A DNA stretch of 64,000 bases from an uncultured Bacteroidales bacterium (GTDB taxonomy: Bacteria > Bacteroidota > Bacteroidia > Bacteroidales > P3): the NCBI GenBank assembly GCA_900319865.1, contig ONQD01000002.1, positions 1 to 64,000 on the forward strand, in the 5' to 3' direction. The notes beneath the pieces were generated by a model, which saw nothing but the letters and a program-made list of their open reading frames with translations, was not told the origin of the DNA and did no database searches. Positions 6,445-15,683 of this stretch are shown here, piece by piece (positions within the stretch are counted from its first letter, which is position 1; the number at the start of each line of letters is the position of its first letter). The position numbers and the translations under genes were made by a program.

Positions 6445-9400
6445 ATGATAAGAAGAATCTACGTTGAAAAGAAACCCGACTTTGCCATCGTTGCCAAGGA
6501 ACTGAAGAACGAAATGGCAGAATATCTGGGAATAGCTGCAGAGAATGTGAGAGCACTGATGCGCTACGACATTGAAAACCTCTCGGATGAGACTTACGAA
6601 AAGGCCAAAGTGACAGTCTTTTCGGAGCCACCCGTTGACAACATATACGAGGAGTCGTTCCCACACGATGATAACGACTTCGTTTTCACTGTGGAATATC
6701 TGCCGGGACAGTTTGACCAAAGAGCCGACAGCGCCACCCAGTGTGTATGCCTGCTCAATCCCTCGGAGGAACCCATCATCCGGTCGGCAACCACATACGT
6801 GATAAGCGGAACACTGAGCGACGAACAGAAAGCCGCCGTGGTGAAACACTGCGTGAATCCCGTAGACAGCCGAGTGACCGACAACAGCAAGCCGGAGACA
6901 CTGGCCGAGCACTTTGACGAGCCGGAAGATGTGAAAATATTCGACGGATTTGCCAAGATGGACGAAGGGGCACTGAAAGAACTATACGACTCGCTGGGGT
7001 TGGCCATGACCTTTGCTGACTTCAAACACATACAACGTTATTTCCATGAAGAAGAGCACCGCGACCCCAGCATGACAGAAATAAGAGTGCTGGACACCTA
7101 TTGGAGCGACCACTGCCGCCACACCACATTCGCCACCGAACTGACAGACATTCATTTTGACGAAGGACATTACCGCCCGTTGATTGAGAATGCATTTGCC
7201 CAATACCTTTCGGACCACAAGGCGCAATACGAAGGCCGCGACGATAAATTTGTGTGCCTGATGGATATCGGGACTCTGGCTGCAAAACGCATCCGCAAAA
7301 TGGGATTGCTGGACGACCAGGAAGTGAGCGACGAGATAAACGCATGCAGCATAGTGGTACCGGTGAAGATGGACGGGAAAACCGAGGAGTGGCTTATCAA
7401 CTTCAAGAACGAAACCCACAACCACCCCACCGAGATAGAACCCTTCGGCGGTGCTGCCACCTGCCTGGGAGGTTGCATACGCGACCCGCTGAGCGGAAGA
7501 ACATACGTATATCAGGCTATGCGAGTGACCGGCGCTGCCGACCCCACACGCCCGTTGAACGAGACTCTTCCCGGCAAACTGCCGCAACGGAAGATAGTCA
7601 CCACCGCAGCCCACGGATACAGCAGCTACGGTAACCAGATAGGCCTTGCCACCGGATTGGTGAACGAGATATACCATCCCAACTATGTGGCCAAACGCAT
7701 GGAGATAGGTGCCGTAGTGGCGGCCGCACCCCGCCGCCAGGTGAAACGACTGAACAGCGACCCGGGAGATGTGATAATACTGTTGGGCGGTCGCACAGGA
7801 CGTGACGGATGCGGCGGAGCCACAGGAGCCTCTAAAGCTCACAACACCGCCTCGCTGACAACCTGCGGGGCCGAAGTGCAGAAAGGCAATGCACCCACTG
7901 AGAGAAAAATACAACGCCTGTTCCGCCGCGAAGAAGTGTCGGGACTGATAAAGAAATGCAACGACTTTGGAGCCGGCGGCGTGAGTGTGGCCATTGGCGA
8001 GCTGGCCGACGGACTGCAGATAAACCTGGACAAGGTGCCCAAGAAATATGCAGGTCTCGACGGCACCGAGCTGGCCATCAGCGAAAGCCAGGAACGTATG
8101 GCCGTTGTGGTGGACCCCAAGGATGTGGACAAGATGCTGCAATATGCCGACGAGGAAAACCTTGAAGCGGTAGTAGTAGCCACCGTTACCGAGGAGCCGA
8201 GAATGGTGATAAGTTGGCGGGGCAAAGAGATTGTGAACCTGAGCCGCCGCTTTATAGACACCAACGGTGCCCATCAGGAAACAAAAGTATCGGTAGCGAT
8301 GCCCAGCCCCAAAGCTGAGAGTACCTCCACTGAAGGTTCGGTGAAGGTTCGCTGGCTGAACAATCTGGCCGACCTGAACGTCTGTTCGCAGAAGGGATTG
8401 GTAGAGATGTTCGACAGCACCGTCGGTGCCGGCAGTGTAGTGATGCCCTATGGGGGAAAGACCCAAACCACCCCAACACAAAGCATGATAGGCATGCTGC
8501 CCACCCTCACGGCCAAATGCGACACGGTGACCATCATGAGTTATGGTTTCGACCCTTACCTCAGTTCGTGGAGCCCGTTTCACGGAGCCGCCTATGCAGT
8601 GGTGGACTCTGTGGCCAAAGTGGCCGCAGCAGGCGGCGACGTGAACCGGATACGTCTCACATTCCAAGAATATTTCAAGAAACTGGGGCAAGACCCCTAC
8701 CGCTGGGGTGAACCATTCTCTGCCCTACTGGGTGCCTACAACGCACAGATGGGCCTGCAGCTGCCCGCCATCGGAGGCAAAGACTCGATGAGCGGCACTT
8801 TCAACGACATAGACGTCCCCCCCACCCTGTGCAGTTTTGCCGTAGGCGTGGGAGACATACACAATGTGGTAACCCCCGAGCTGAAAGAGGCCGGCAACTA
8901 CCTGTATCTGCTCGAGATAAAGCCCGACAAGATGGACATGCCGAACTACAAGATGCTGAAATCCATGTACGGAGCTCTGCATGCCGCCGTGAAGAGCGGC
9001 AACGTGAAATCGGCCTATGCCGTAGGTTTTGGCGGAATAGCCGAAGCTGTGAGCAAGATGGCTTTCGGCAACCGTCTCGGGGTGTGTTTCGATGGACAAT
9101 TCAGCATCGACGAGCTGTTTGAAAAGAAATATGGAGCCATAGTGGTAGAGGTGCCCAATTGTGGAATGCTGCCTGCCGTAGCGCGCAAAATAGGACGTGT
9201 GACAGAGGGAGGCATCTTCGAGGTGCAGGGTGAGAAAATCGAGATGGACGAGATGATGCAGTCTTGGACCAGCCGTCTGGAAAACATATTCCCCACCCGG
9301 AGCAACGCCAGCGAAGGAGAAGTGCCCGCAGCTAAGGAGACGAAAGTGAAAGAGGTGTATGTGTGCAAACACAAGACCGCAAAGCCCAAAGTGTTTATAC

Positions 9401-10182
9401 CCACATTCCCGGGTACCAACTGCGAGTTGGACTCGGCCAGAGCATTTCTGAGAGCCGGCGCCGAAGTGGAGACCCTCGTATTCCGCAACCAGAACGCCAA
9501 CCAGATACATGAAAGTGTGGATGCTTTTGCCCACGCAATAGAAAAGAGCCAGATTATAATGATACCCGGTGGCTTCTCGGCCGGCGACGAACCCGAAGGT
9601 AGTGCCAAATTCATCACAAGCGTGTTCCGCAACAGCCAGATAAGCGACCAAGTGATGAAGCTGCTGAAAGAGCGCGACGGACTGATACTGGGCATCTGCA
9701 ACGGGTTCCAAGCTTTAGTTAAACTGGGACTGGTCCCCTATGGCGAAATCAGACCTCAAAACGAAGACTCACCTACACTGACATTCAACACCATAGGCCG
9801 TCACCAAAGCCTTATTGCCCACACCAAGGTGGTAAGCAACCTGTCGCCTTGGCTGCAACAGGCCGAACTGGGCAAGAGCTATGTGGTGCCCATCTCGCAC
9901 GGCGAAGGCCGCTTTGTGGCAACAAAGGAATGGTTAGACCGTCTGTTTGCCAACGGACAGGTGGCAACACAATACGTTGACCTGGACGGAAAGGCTACAA
10001 TGAACGAACCCTTCAACATGAACGGCTCGTATATGGCCATAGAGGGCATAACCAGTCCCGACGGACGAGTGCTGGGCAAGATGGCACACAGCGAACGCCG
10101 CAGAGAAGGCACCTACCTGAATATCATCGGAGAGCAAGACCAACGGATATTCGAGAGCGGTGTAGCATACTTTGCTGATTAA
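6445..10182 (+). CDS. purL: Phosphoribosylformylglycinamidine synthase (FGAM synthase), large single-chain form
   Basis: A 1245-residue enzyme that makes FGAM from FGAR, glutamine and ATP, the fourth step of purine synthesis. It is the fused form as in Enterobacteria: a PurS-like N-terminal region, two PurM/AIRS-type ATP-binding halves (FKNETHNHPTEIEPFGG, about 330-346, and the later IGGKDSMSG), and a C-terminal class I glutaminase. In the glutaminase, Cys1085 lies in GICNGFQ and His1152/Glu1154 in SHGEGRF. I chose ATG 6445 because it gives the normal N terminus (MIRRIYVEKK); the frame extends upstream into the previous gene. It belongs to the forward run that also contains purE. Confidence 0.98.
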   Translation: MIRRIYVEKKPDFAIVAKELKNEMAEYLGIAAENVRALMRYDIENLSDETYEKAKVTVFSEPPVDNIYEESFPHDDNDFVFTVEYLPGQFDQRADSATQCVCLLNPSEEPIIRSATTYVISGTLSDEQKAAVVKHCVNPVDSRVTDNSKPETLAEHFDEPEDVKIFDGFAKMDEGALKELYDSLGLAMTFADFKHIQRYFHEEEHRDPSMTEIRVLDTYWSDHCRHTTFATELTDIHFDEGHYRPLIENAFAQYLSDHKAQYEGRDDKFVCLMDIGTLAAKRIRKMGLLDDQEVSDEINACSIVVPVKMDGKTEEWLINFKNETHNHPTEIEPFGGAATCLGGCIRDPLSGRTYVYQAMRVTGAADPTRPLNETLPGKLPQRKIVTTAAHGYSSYGNQIGLATGLVNEIYHPNYVAKRMEIGAVVAAAPRRQVKRLNSDPGDVIILLGGRTGRDGCGGATGASKAHNTASLTTCGAEVQKGNAPTERKIQRLFRREEVSGLIKKCNDFGAGGVSVAIGELADGLQINLDKVPKKYAGLDGTELAISESQERMAVVVDPKDVDKMLQYADEENLEAVVVATVTEEPRMVISWRGKEIVNLSRRFIDTNGAHQETKVSVAMPSPKAESTSTEGSVKVRWLNNLADLNVCSQKGLVEMFDSTVGAGSVVMPYGGKTQTTPTQSMIGMLPTLTAKCDTVTIMSYGFDPYLSSWSPFHGAAYAVVDSVAKVAAAGGDVNRIRLTFQEYFKKLGQDPYRWGEPFSALLGAYNAQMGLQLPAIGGKDSMSGTFNDIDVPPTLCSFAVGVGDIHNVVTPELKEAGNYLYLLEIKPDKMDMPNYKMLKSMYGALHAAVKSGNVKSAYAVGFGGIAEAVSKMAFGNRLGVCFDGQFSIDELFEKKYGAIVVEVPNCGMLPAVARKIGRVTEGGIFEVQGEKIEMDEMMQSWTSRLENIFPTRSNASEGEVPAAKETKVKEVYVCKHKTAKPKVFIPTFPGTNCELDSARAFLRAGAEVETLVFRNQNANQIHESVDAFAHAIEKSQIIMIPGGFSAGDEPEGSAKFITSVFRNSQISDQVMKLLKERDGLILGICNGFQALVKLGLVPYGEIRPQNEDSPTLTFNTIGRHQSLIAHTKVVSNLSPWLQQAELGKSYVVPISHGEGRFVATKEWLDRLFANGQVATQYVDLDGKATMNEPFNMNGSYMAIEGITSPDGRVLGKMAHSERRREGTYLNIIGEQDQRIFESGVAYFAD

Positions 10183-10207
10183 GAAAAACAAATAACACGA
10201 ACGCAAT

Positions 10208-11731
10208 ATGAGAAGATCAATCATCCTTTGCACCCTACTATTGGCAGCTGTGGTTTCTGTTGCCAATCCCGTAGGCAAAGAACGTGCCACGAAAGTGGCC
10301 AAAAACGCTGTGACACGTTTCTGTTTCGAAATGCACGGACTTGACGCAAAACAATCGGTAGAACTAACCGATGTGTCGTCATCGTTAGGCTTCGACCTCC
10401 TCCACATCTATCAATATCGCTATGGTGAAGTGAACGGATTTATTGTAATAAGCGGCGACGACATAGCTGACCCCGTTCTGGCTTTCTCGGACGAAGGTGA
10501 GTTGGACCTGAGCGGCACATTCGACAGGCTGCATCCCTACAAAAATCCTGCCTTCATCAACCAATTGGTCCATTACAGCAATGAGATAAGCTATGGACAG
10601 CAGACCAAAGCAAAGGCTCCTGCACACGTGGCCAGAAAATGGAAGATGCTGGAGGAAGAATACGAAGCAGTCAAAGGTGATTTCTTCAACGACCGCATTA
10701 ACCCCCTGCTTGGCCAAATGGTATGGGGACAAGGGAGACCTTATAACAACAAGTGCCCCAGAAACTCGGTGACCGGTTGTGTGGCCACTGCATTCGGCAT
10801 GATAATGAACTATTGGGACTATCCCCAACACGGATTCGGTTCGCACTCATACAACGGAGAGGACAACCCTGCAGCTTATCCCAACTGGACTTATGGCGAG
10901 TTGTCGGCCGACTTCGAAAACACATACTACGACTGGGAACATATGGAAGACTATGCCTTTATCAATAGCCCGAGTGAAGTGATAGAGGCTATTTCGACCT
11001 TGTTGTACCAGATAGGTGTGTCGCTCGACATGCGATACTCACCCTACGGGAGTGGCTGCTGGTCGCTGCCGGAATATGCCATGTTTGACACCAGTCTCCA
11101 CCTCTCACCCACAATGGGAGCACAATACCGCATTCCCAAACACTTCGGCTACAAATACAGCTATGCCGGTTTGAGAGACTCGATTGGCGATGACACCGCC
11201 TGGATGCAGATGCTTTACCAAAGCCTTGCCGAAGGCAAACCCATCTACTACGCTGGCTGGGCTTCGGCCGACAACGAGGTAGGCTTCAGCAACACCAACG
11301 GTCACGGCTATATCATCGACGGTTATTTCTCGGACATTGTTGACTCGAACCTGTTCCATATCAACTGGGGATGGGACGGAGTTGCAAACTCCTATTTCAA
11401 ACTTGATGCCATGCGTCCCCAAAACAACGATTATACCAAATGGCACGGAGCCATTATTGGGCTGGAACCAGACACCACCTATCACGGCTACGATCCCGCA
11501 GGCATTGCCCCCGTCCAAGAGTCGCTGGGCAAAGTTTTTGTACAAAACGGCCACATTGTGGTGCGCCAAGCCGCCGGTCAAGCCATCAATGTGTATGATG
11601 TGATGGGCAGAAGAGTAGCTGGCAGCAGCCATACGGCAGACTCTGAATGGACCGCCAAAGTGCATCCCGGCATCTATGTAGTAAGAATTGGCCAATCGCC
11701 CGCACAGAAAGTGATAGTATTGGACCGCTAA
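10208..11731 (+). CDS. Secreted C10-family (streptopain-like) cysteine protease with T9SS tail
   Basis: A 507-residue preproprotein. A signal peptide (about 1-19) leads to a Spi/propeptide region, then the C10 catalytic domain. Cys191 sits in NSVTGCVATAFGMIMNYW and His366 in NGHGYIIDGY, followed by FHINWGWDG, giving the classic Cys/His pair and the oxyanion and Trp features. The last ~75 residues (INVYDVMGRRV, then HPGIYVVRIG ... VIVLDR) are a type A T9SS sorting domain, so the protein should be exported through the outer membrane and surface-attached or released. C10 proteases such as streptopain and interpain degrade host and food proteins. It lies 25 bases after purL but is functionally unrelated. 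Confidence 0.93.
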   Translation: MRRSIILCTLLLAAVVSVANPVGKERATKVAKNAVTRFCFEMHGLDAKQSVELTDVSSSLGFDLLHIYQYRYGEVNGFIVISGDDIADPVLAFSDEGELDLSGTFDRLHPYKNPAFINQLVHYSNEISYGQQTKAKAPAHVARKWKMLEEEYEAVKGDFFNDRINPLLGQMVWGQGRPYNNKCPRNSVTGCVATAFGMIMNYWDYPQHGFGSHSYNGEDNPAAYPNWTYGELSADFENTYYDWEHMEDYAFINSPSEVIEAISTLLYQIGVSLDMRYSPYGSGCWSLPEYAMFDTSLHLSPTMGAQYRIPKHFGYKYSYAGLRDSIGDDTAWMQMLYQSLAEGKPIYYAGWASADNEVGFSNTNGHGYIIDGYFSDIVDSNLFHINWGWDGVANSYFKLDAMRPQNNDYTKWHGAIIGLEPDTTYHGYDPAGIAPVQESLGKVFVQNGHIVVRQAAGQAINVYDVMGRRVAGSSHTADSEWTAKVHPGIYVVRIGQSPAQKVIVLDR

Positions 11732-11817
11732 GCGGACAATCCTTTTCGAATATTCTTGCACAATACAGTTACTTAGGAATAAATAGAAATAATAATTAAC
11801 TCAAAAATACTATCGAC

Positions 11818-13272
11818 ATGAACAATATATTCAAGGATTTGCAACCTGCTGCCGTATGGCAGTACTTTGGGGAATTGATGAATATTCCCCGTCCCTCCAA
11901 GCACGAAGAACGCGTGTCGGCATTTTTGCAGGAGTTCGGCCATAAACATGGCTATGAAACCCTGGCCGACGAGGTAGGCAATGTGCTCATTCGCAAACCC
12001 GCATACAAAGGATATGAGAATGCTCCCGGTGTCTGTCTCCAAGCCCACATGGATATGGTGTGTGAGAAAAACGGCGACAAAGAATTTGATTTCCATACAC
12101 AACCCATCGAGGCCTTTGTGAAAGATGGTTGGCTGGTGGGCGACGGCACCACTCTTGGAGCCGACGACGGCATAGGAGTAGCTGCCGCGCTGGCCATACT
12201 GGACGACAAAAGCATTGAGCATGGTCCACTGGAATGCCTCTTTACCGTGGACGAAGAAACCGGTCTCACCGGAGCCGCCAACCTACATACCGACTGGCTG
12301 CAGAGCAGCATATTGCTGAACTTCGACGACGAGGACGAAGGCGAGTTCTGCATTGGCTGTGCCGGTGGCATCGACACCACAGTTGCCATTGACTATACCA
12401 CCCGCCCAGTGCCGGCAGGCGAAAGTTCATACCGCGTCAAAGTGTTTGGTCTGCAAGGCGGTCACAGCGGCGACGATATCAACAAGGGTCGCGGCTGCGC
12501 CAACAAGATTCTGAACAGAATACTGTGGAACGCAACAGAGAAATGCAAGATAGGTCTTGCCCGCATCGACGGTGGCAACCTGCGCAACGCTATCGCCCGC
12601 GAGGCTTGGGCCGACATCGTGGTGGCACACGAATACGAAGAGGAATTCAAGAAGATGGTGGACGAGTTCGCCAAGCATATTACCTTCGAGTTCCGCAGCA
12701 CCGAGCCCGACCTGCAGATAACGCTCGAAAGCATCGCCGAACCCGAATGCCTTATAGACCGGACCACTCAATACAACCTGCTCAACGCCCTCTATGCCTG
12801 CGCCCACGGAGTGTTGGCCATGAGCCGTGAGATTGAGAATTTTGTAGAGACCTCTACCAACTTGGCTTCGGTGAAAATGGACGGGAAACAAATCCACATC
12901 GCCACCAGCCAACGCAGCTCGGTAGAAAGTGCCAAGCATGCCGCTGCCCAGAAGATAGAAGCCACCTTCCGCATGATCGGGGCGCATGTATCTCATGGCG
13001 ATGGCTACCCCGGCTGGACTCCCAACCCCGACAGCAAAGTGCTCAAGGTTGGCGTGGAGACCTACAAACGCATGTTCGGTCACGAGCCCATCGTGCGAGC
13101 CATTCATGCCGGCTTAGAGTGCGGACTCATCGGCGAGAAATACCCGCACATGGACATGATAAGCTATGGCCCCACCCTGCGCGGCGTACATGCACCCGGC
13201 GAGAAGATTGAAATCAAGTCCGTCGAGATGTTCTGGAACCTTACATGTGAAATCTTGCGTAACCTGAAATGA
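11818..13272 (+). CDS. pepD: Aminoacyl-histidine dipeptidase (M20C family)
   Basis: A 484-residue cytosolic metallopeptidase that cleaves Xaa-His and other dipeptides. Metal-site motifs are in order: His77/Asp79 in LQAHMDMV, Asp116 in GDGTTLGADDG, catalytic Glu146-Glu147 in TVDEETG, and the later HAGLECG. Length and domain order match PepD. Its stop overlaps the ATG of gpsA by four bases, so the two are translationally coupled. The gene follows a secreted protease, which makes peptide use a reasonable shared theme. Confidence 0.95.
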   Translation: MNNIFKDLQPAAVWQYFGELMNIPRPSKHEERVSAFLQEFGHKHGYETLADEVGNVLIRKPAYKGYENAPGVCLQAHMDMVCEKNGDKEFDFHTQPIEAFVKDGWLVGDGTTLGADDGIGVAAALAILDDKSIEHGPLECLFTVDEETGLTGAANLHTDWLQSSILLNFDDEDEGEFCIGCAGGIDTTVAIDYTTRPVPAGESSYRVKVFGLQGGHSGDDINKGRGCANKILNRILWNATEKCKIGLARIDGGNLRNAIAREAWADIVVAHEYEEEFKKMVDEFAKHITFEFRSTEPDLQITLESIAEPECLIDRTTQYNLLNALYACAHGVLAMSREIENFVETSTNLASVKMDGKQIHIATSQRSSVESAKHAAAQKIEATFRMIGAHVSHGDGYPGWTPNPDSKVLKVGVETYKRMFGHEPIVRAIHAGLECGLIGEKYPHMDMISYGPTLRGVHAPGEKIEIKSVEMFWNLTCEILRNLK

Positions 13273-14276
13273 TTGGAGTACTCGGAAGCGGTTCTTGGGC
13301 CACCGCTGTTGTCAAACTGCTGTTAGAGCAACCTTCCGCAAAGGTATGCTGGTATGTTCGTGAACCCGAAATACGCAAAAGCCTTGCCAAACACGGGCAC
13401 AACAACCGCTACCTCGGCGAAGTGACTATCGACCCAGCACGCATTGATATATGCCGCACACCGCAAGAGGTTGCCGACCGGTGCGAAATCATCTATCTCG
13501 TCATCCCCACAGCTTTCCTCCACTCCGCCCTCCAGCAAATCGACCCTGCCACCCTCAGGCAACGTTACCTAGTCTCTGCCATCAAAGGCTTCGTCCCCGA
13601 GGCCGACATGATTGTCACCGACTATCTACAGCACTTCTACCAAGTGCCCCCTGAGCAACTGGCCATCATCAGTGGTCCCACCCATGCCGAAGAGGTGGCG
13701 CGCGAAAGGCTCACCTTCATCACTGCTGCCTCATCCAACATGGAGCTGACCGAGAAGATAATGCAGCAACTGCGCTGCCGCTATATCAACATCTCCCATT
13801 CCACCGACATGCGCGGCATTCAATTCGCCACGGCTCTGAAAAACATCTACGCCGTTGCCGCCGGCATCTGCAAGGGCATGGGCAGCGGCGACAACCTCAT
13901 GGCCGTCCTCGTCAGCTATGCCATTGCCGAAATGCGCTCCTTCCTCCTCACCATGCAGCCGGACCTCAACATCATCATCTCCCCCGAAAATCTTCCGCCC
14001 TACGTCGGCGACCTCCTCGTCACCTGCTACTCCCAACTGAGCCGCAACCGCACCTTCGGTGCCATGATAGGACGCGGTTACACCGTCAAGAGCGCACAAC
14101 TCGAAATGCACATGATTGCCGAAGGCTACTATGCCGTCAAAAGTCTGGAGAAAGTACGACAGGAGCACCATATCGAATTGCCCATTGCACAGGCCGTCTA
14201 TATGATACTATACGAAAATGCACGTCCCGACGTCATACTGCGTGCTTGGCAAATACGTACATCAAACAACAACTAA
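13269..14276 (+). CDS. gpsA: NAD(P)H-dependent glycerol-3-phosphate dehydrogenase
   Basis: A 335-residue enzyme that reduces dihydroxyacetone phosphate to sn-glycerol-3-phosphate, the backbone for phospholipids. The Rossmann dinucleotide motif is GVLGSGSWATA at the N terminus. The catalytic and substrate residues lie in SAIKGF, SGPTHAEEVA and ALKNIYAVAAGICKGMGSGD. It starts within the pepD stop codon (ATGA) and is 33 bases ahead of purE. Together with the PlsC-like gene it supplies glycerolipid precursors from this same run. Confidence 0.95.
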   Translation: MIGVLGSGSWATAVVKLLLEQPSAKVCWYVREPEIRKSLAKHGHNNRYLGEVTIDPARIDICRTPQEVADRCEIIYLVIPTAFLHSALQQIDPATLRQRYLVSAIKGFVPEADMIVTDYLQHFYQVPPEQLAIISGPTHAEEVARERLTFITAASSNMELTEKIMQQLRCRYINISHSTDMRGIQFATALKNIYAVAAGICKGMGSGDNLMAVLVSYAIAEMRSFLLTMQPDLNIIISPENLPPYVGDLLVTCYSQLSRNRTFGAMIGRGYTVKSAQLEMHMIAEGYYAVKSLEKVRQEHHIELPIAQAVYMILYENARPDVILRAWQIRTSNNN

Positions 14277-14309
14277 TCCATCCCAAAGTATCAATAAATA
14301 AACCTTACT

Positions 14310-14816
14310 ATGAACCCCAAAGTCAGCATCATTATGGGCAGCACCTCCGACCTTCCGGTCATGGAGAAAGCCTGCCAATTTCTCGAAGAGATGGAAATCC
14401 CCTTTGAGGTCAATGCACTTTCTGCCCACCGCACCCCTGCCGAGGTTTCCGATTTTGCCCGCAACGCCCATCAGCGTGGCATACAGGTCATCATTGCCGG
14501 TGCCGGCATGGCCGCCGCCCTTCCGGGAGTCATCGCTGCCGAAACTCCCCTTCCCGTTATCGGCGTACCCATCAAAGGCAGCACCCTCGAAGGTCTCGAC
14601 GCCACCCTCGCCATTCTCCAGATGCCCCCGGGAATCCCCGTGGCCACCGTGGCCATCAATGGCGCACAGAATGCCGCAGTCCTCGCTTTGCAAATCATGG
14701 CAGTGGGCGACCCGGCATTGCAGGAGAAAGTGTTTCAGTACAAACAAGGCCTAAAAAAGAAAATAGTCAAAGCAAACGAAGAACTCTCCCAACTGCAGTA
14801 CAAATACAAGTGCTGA
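14310..14816 (+). CDS. purE: N5-carboxyaminoimidazole ribonucleotide mutase (class I PurE)
   Basis: A 168-residue enzyme that converts N5-CAIR to CAIR in purine synthesis. Motifs: SIIMGSTSDLPVM at the N terminus, the catalytic ALSAHRTP with its His, and IIAGAGMAAALPGVIA. The last has Ala where many class I enzymes have the His of GAAHLPG; I believe this variant is common in Bacteroidota, but that is from memory. Length is normal for class I. It is followed after six bases by a BRO-type gene of unrelated function. Confidence 0.95.
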   Translation: MNPKVSIIMGSTSDLPVMEKACQFLEEMEIPFEVNALSAHRTPAEVSDFARNAHQRGIQVIIAGAGMAAALPGVIAAETPLPVIGVPIKGSTLEGLDATLAILQMPPGIPVATVAINGAQNAAVLALQIMAVGDPALQEKVFQYKQGLKKKIVKANEELSQLQYKYKC

Positions 14817-14822
14817 AGTTCC

Positions 14823-15683
14823 ATGGAACAGAATTTTGCCATACAACTATTCGAGGACAGGAAAGTCCGTGTGGTCTGGAATGCCGAACAAGAGAAATAC
14901 TTCTTCTCTATTGTCGACATCATACAGGTACTCACCGAGAGCGAGAATCCACAAACATACTGGAGGGTCTTAAAAAAACGCCTACGTGATGAAGGGAACG
15001 AAAGCGTTACAAATTGTAACGCTTTGAAAATCCCTGCCGCCGATGGGAAAAAGAGAATGACCGATGTCGCTGACATAGAACAGCTTCTACGTCTCATTCA
15101 ATCCATTCCCTCAAAAAAGGCCGAACCTGTAAAGCGTTGGCTTGCCGAAGTTGGAAGCCAGCGCATCGACCAAATGATAGACCCCGAACTAACTTTCCAA
15201 ATGGCAGTGGACGACTATCGTCGACAAGGCTACAGCGACCGTTGGATTGAGAACCGACTAAAATCCATCCGTACCCGCAACGAACTCACTAATGAATGGA
15301 AACGTTCCGGAGTGAAAGAACAAAAAGATTTTGCCATTCTCACCAACATTCTCACCAAAGCATGGAGCGGAATGACAACTGGCGAGTACAAACAATACAA
15401 AGGTCTAACCAAGGAAAATCTGCGCGACAACATGACCACATTAGAGTTGGCCTTGAATACCCTTGCCGAAGCCGCAACCACAGAAATATCAAAACATCGC
15501 AACCCCCAGTCCATGGATGAGAACAAACAAGTGGCACAAAGCGGTGGCAACGCAGCCAATCTGGCTCGCCGCGACATCGAGAAACAAATCGGGCATAGCA
15601 TCATATCCCCGCAACGTGCTTCCGACCACCTCATCGAAGACTCAGAAGCAACATTAATAGACAACAAACATTCCGACAAATGA
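14823..15683 (+). CDS. BRO-N / DinD-type protein
   Basis: A 286-residue protein. The N terminus (MEQNFAIQLFEDRKVRVVWN, then WFFSIVDIIQVLTES in slightly altered form, YFFSIVDIIQVLTE) is a BRO-N domain, found in phage antirepressors and in DNA-damage-inducible proteins such as DinD. The middle (EPVKRWLAEVGSQRIDQMID, then DPELTFQMAVDDYRRQGYSD) and the C-terminal helical region (GLTKENLRDNMTTLELALNT) match chromosomal DinD-like members more than phage antirepressors. It is squeezed between purE (six bases) and the kinase-deaminase gene, with which it shares an ATGA overlap, so it is probably expressed and may act with that protein. Role unproven. Confidence 0.8.
   Translation: MEQNFAIQLFEDRKVRVVWNAEQEKYFFSIVDIIQVLTESENPQTYWRVLKKRLRDEGNESVTNCNALKIPAADGKKRMTDVADIEQLLRLIQSIPSKKAEPVKRWLAEVGSQRIDQMIDPELTFQMAVDDYRRQGYSDRWIENRLKSIRTRNELTNEWKRSGVKEQKDFAILTNILTKAWSGMTTGEYKQYKGLTKENLRDNMTTLELALNTLAEAATTEISKHRNPQSMDENKQVAQSGGNAANLARRDIEKQIGHSIISPQRASDHLIEDSEATLIDNKHSDK

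Noticed and set aside
6982-8691. 569-codon reverse open frame
   Set aside because: It lies wholly opposite purL, which is an unmistakable gene; the reverse frame has no domain and arises from codon bias.
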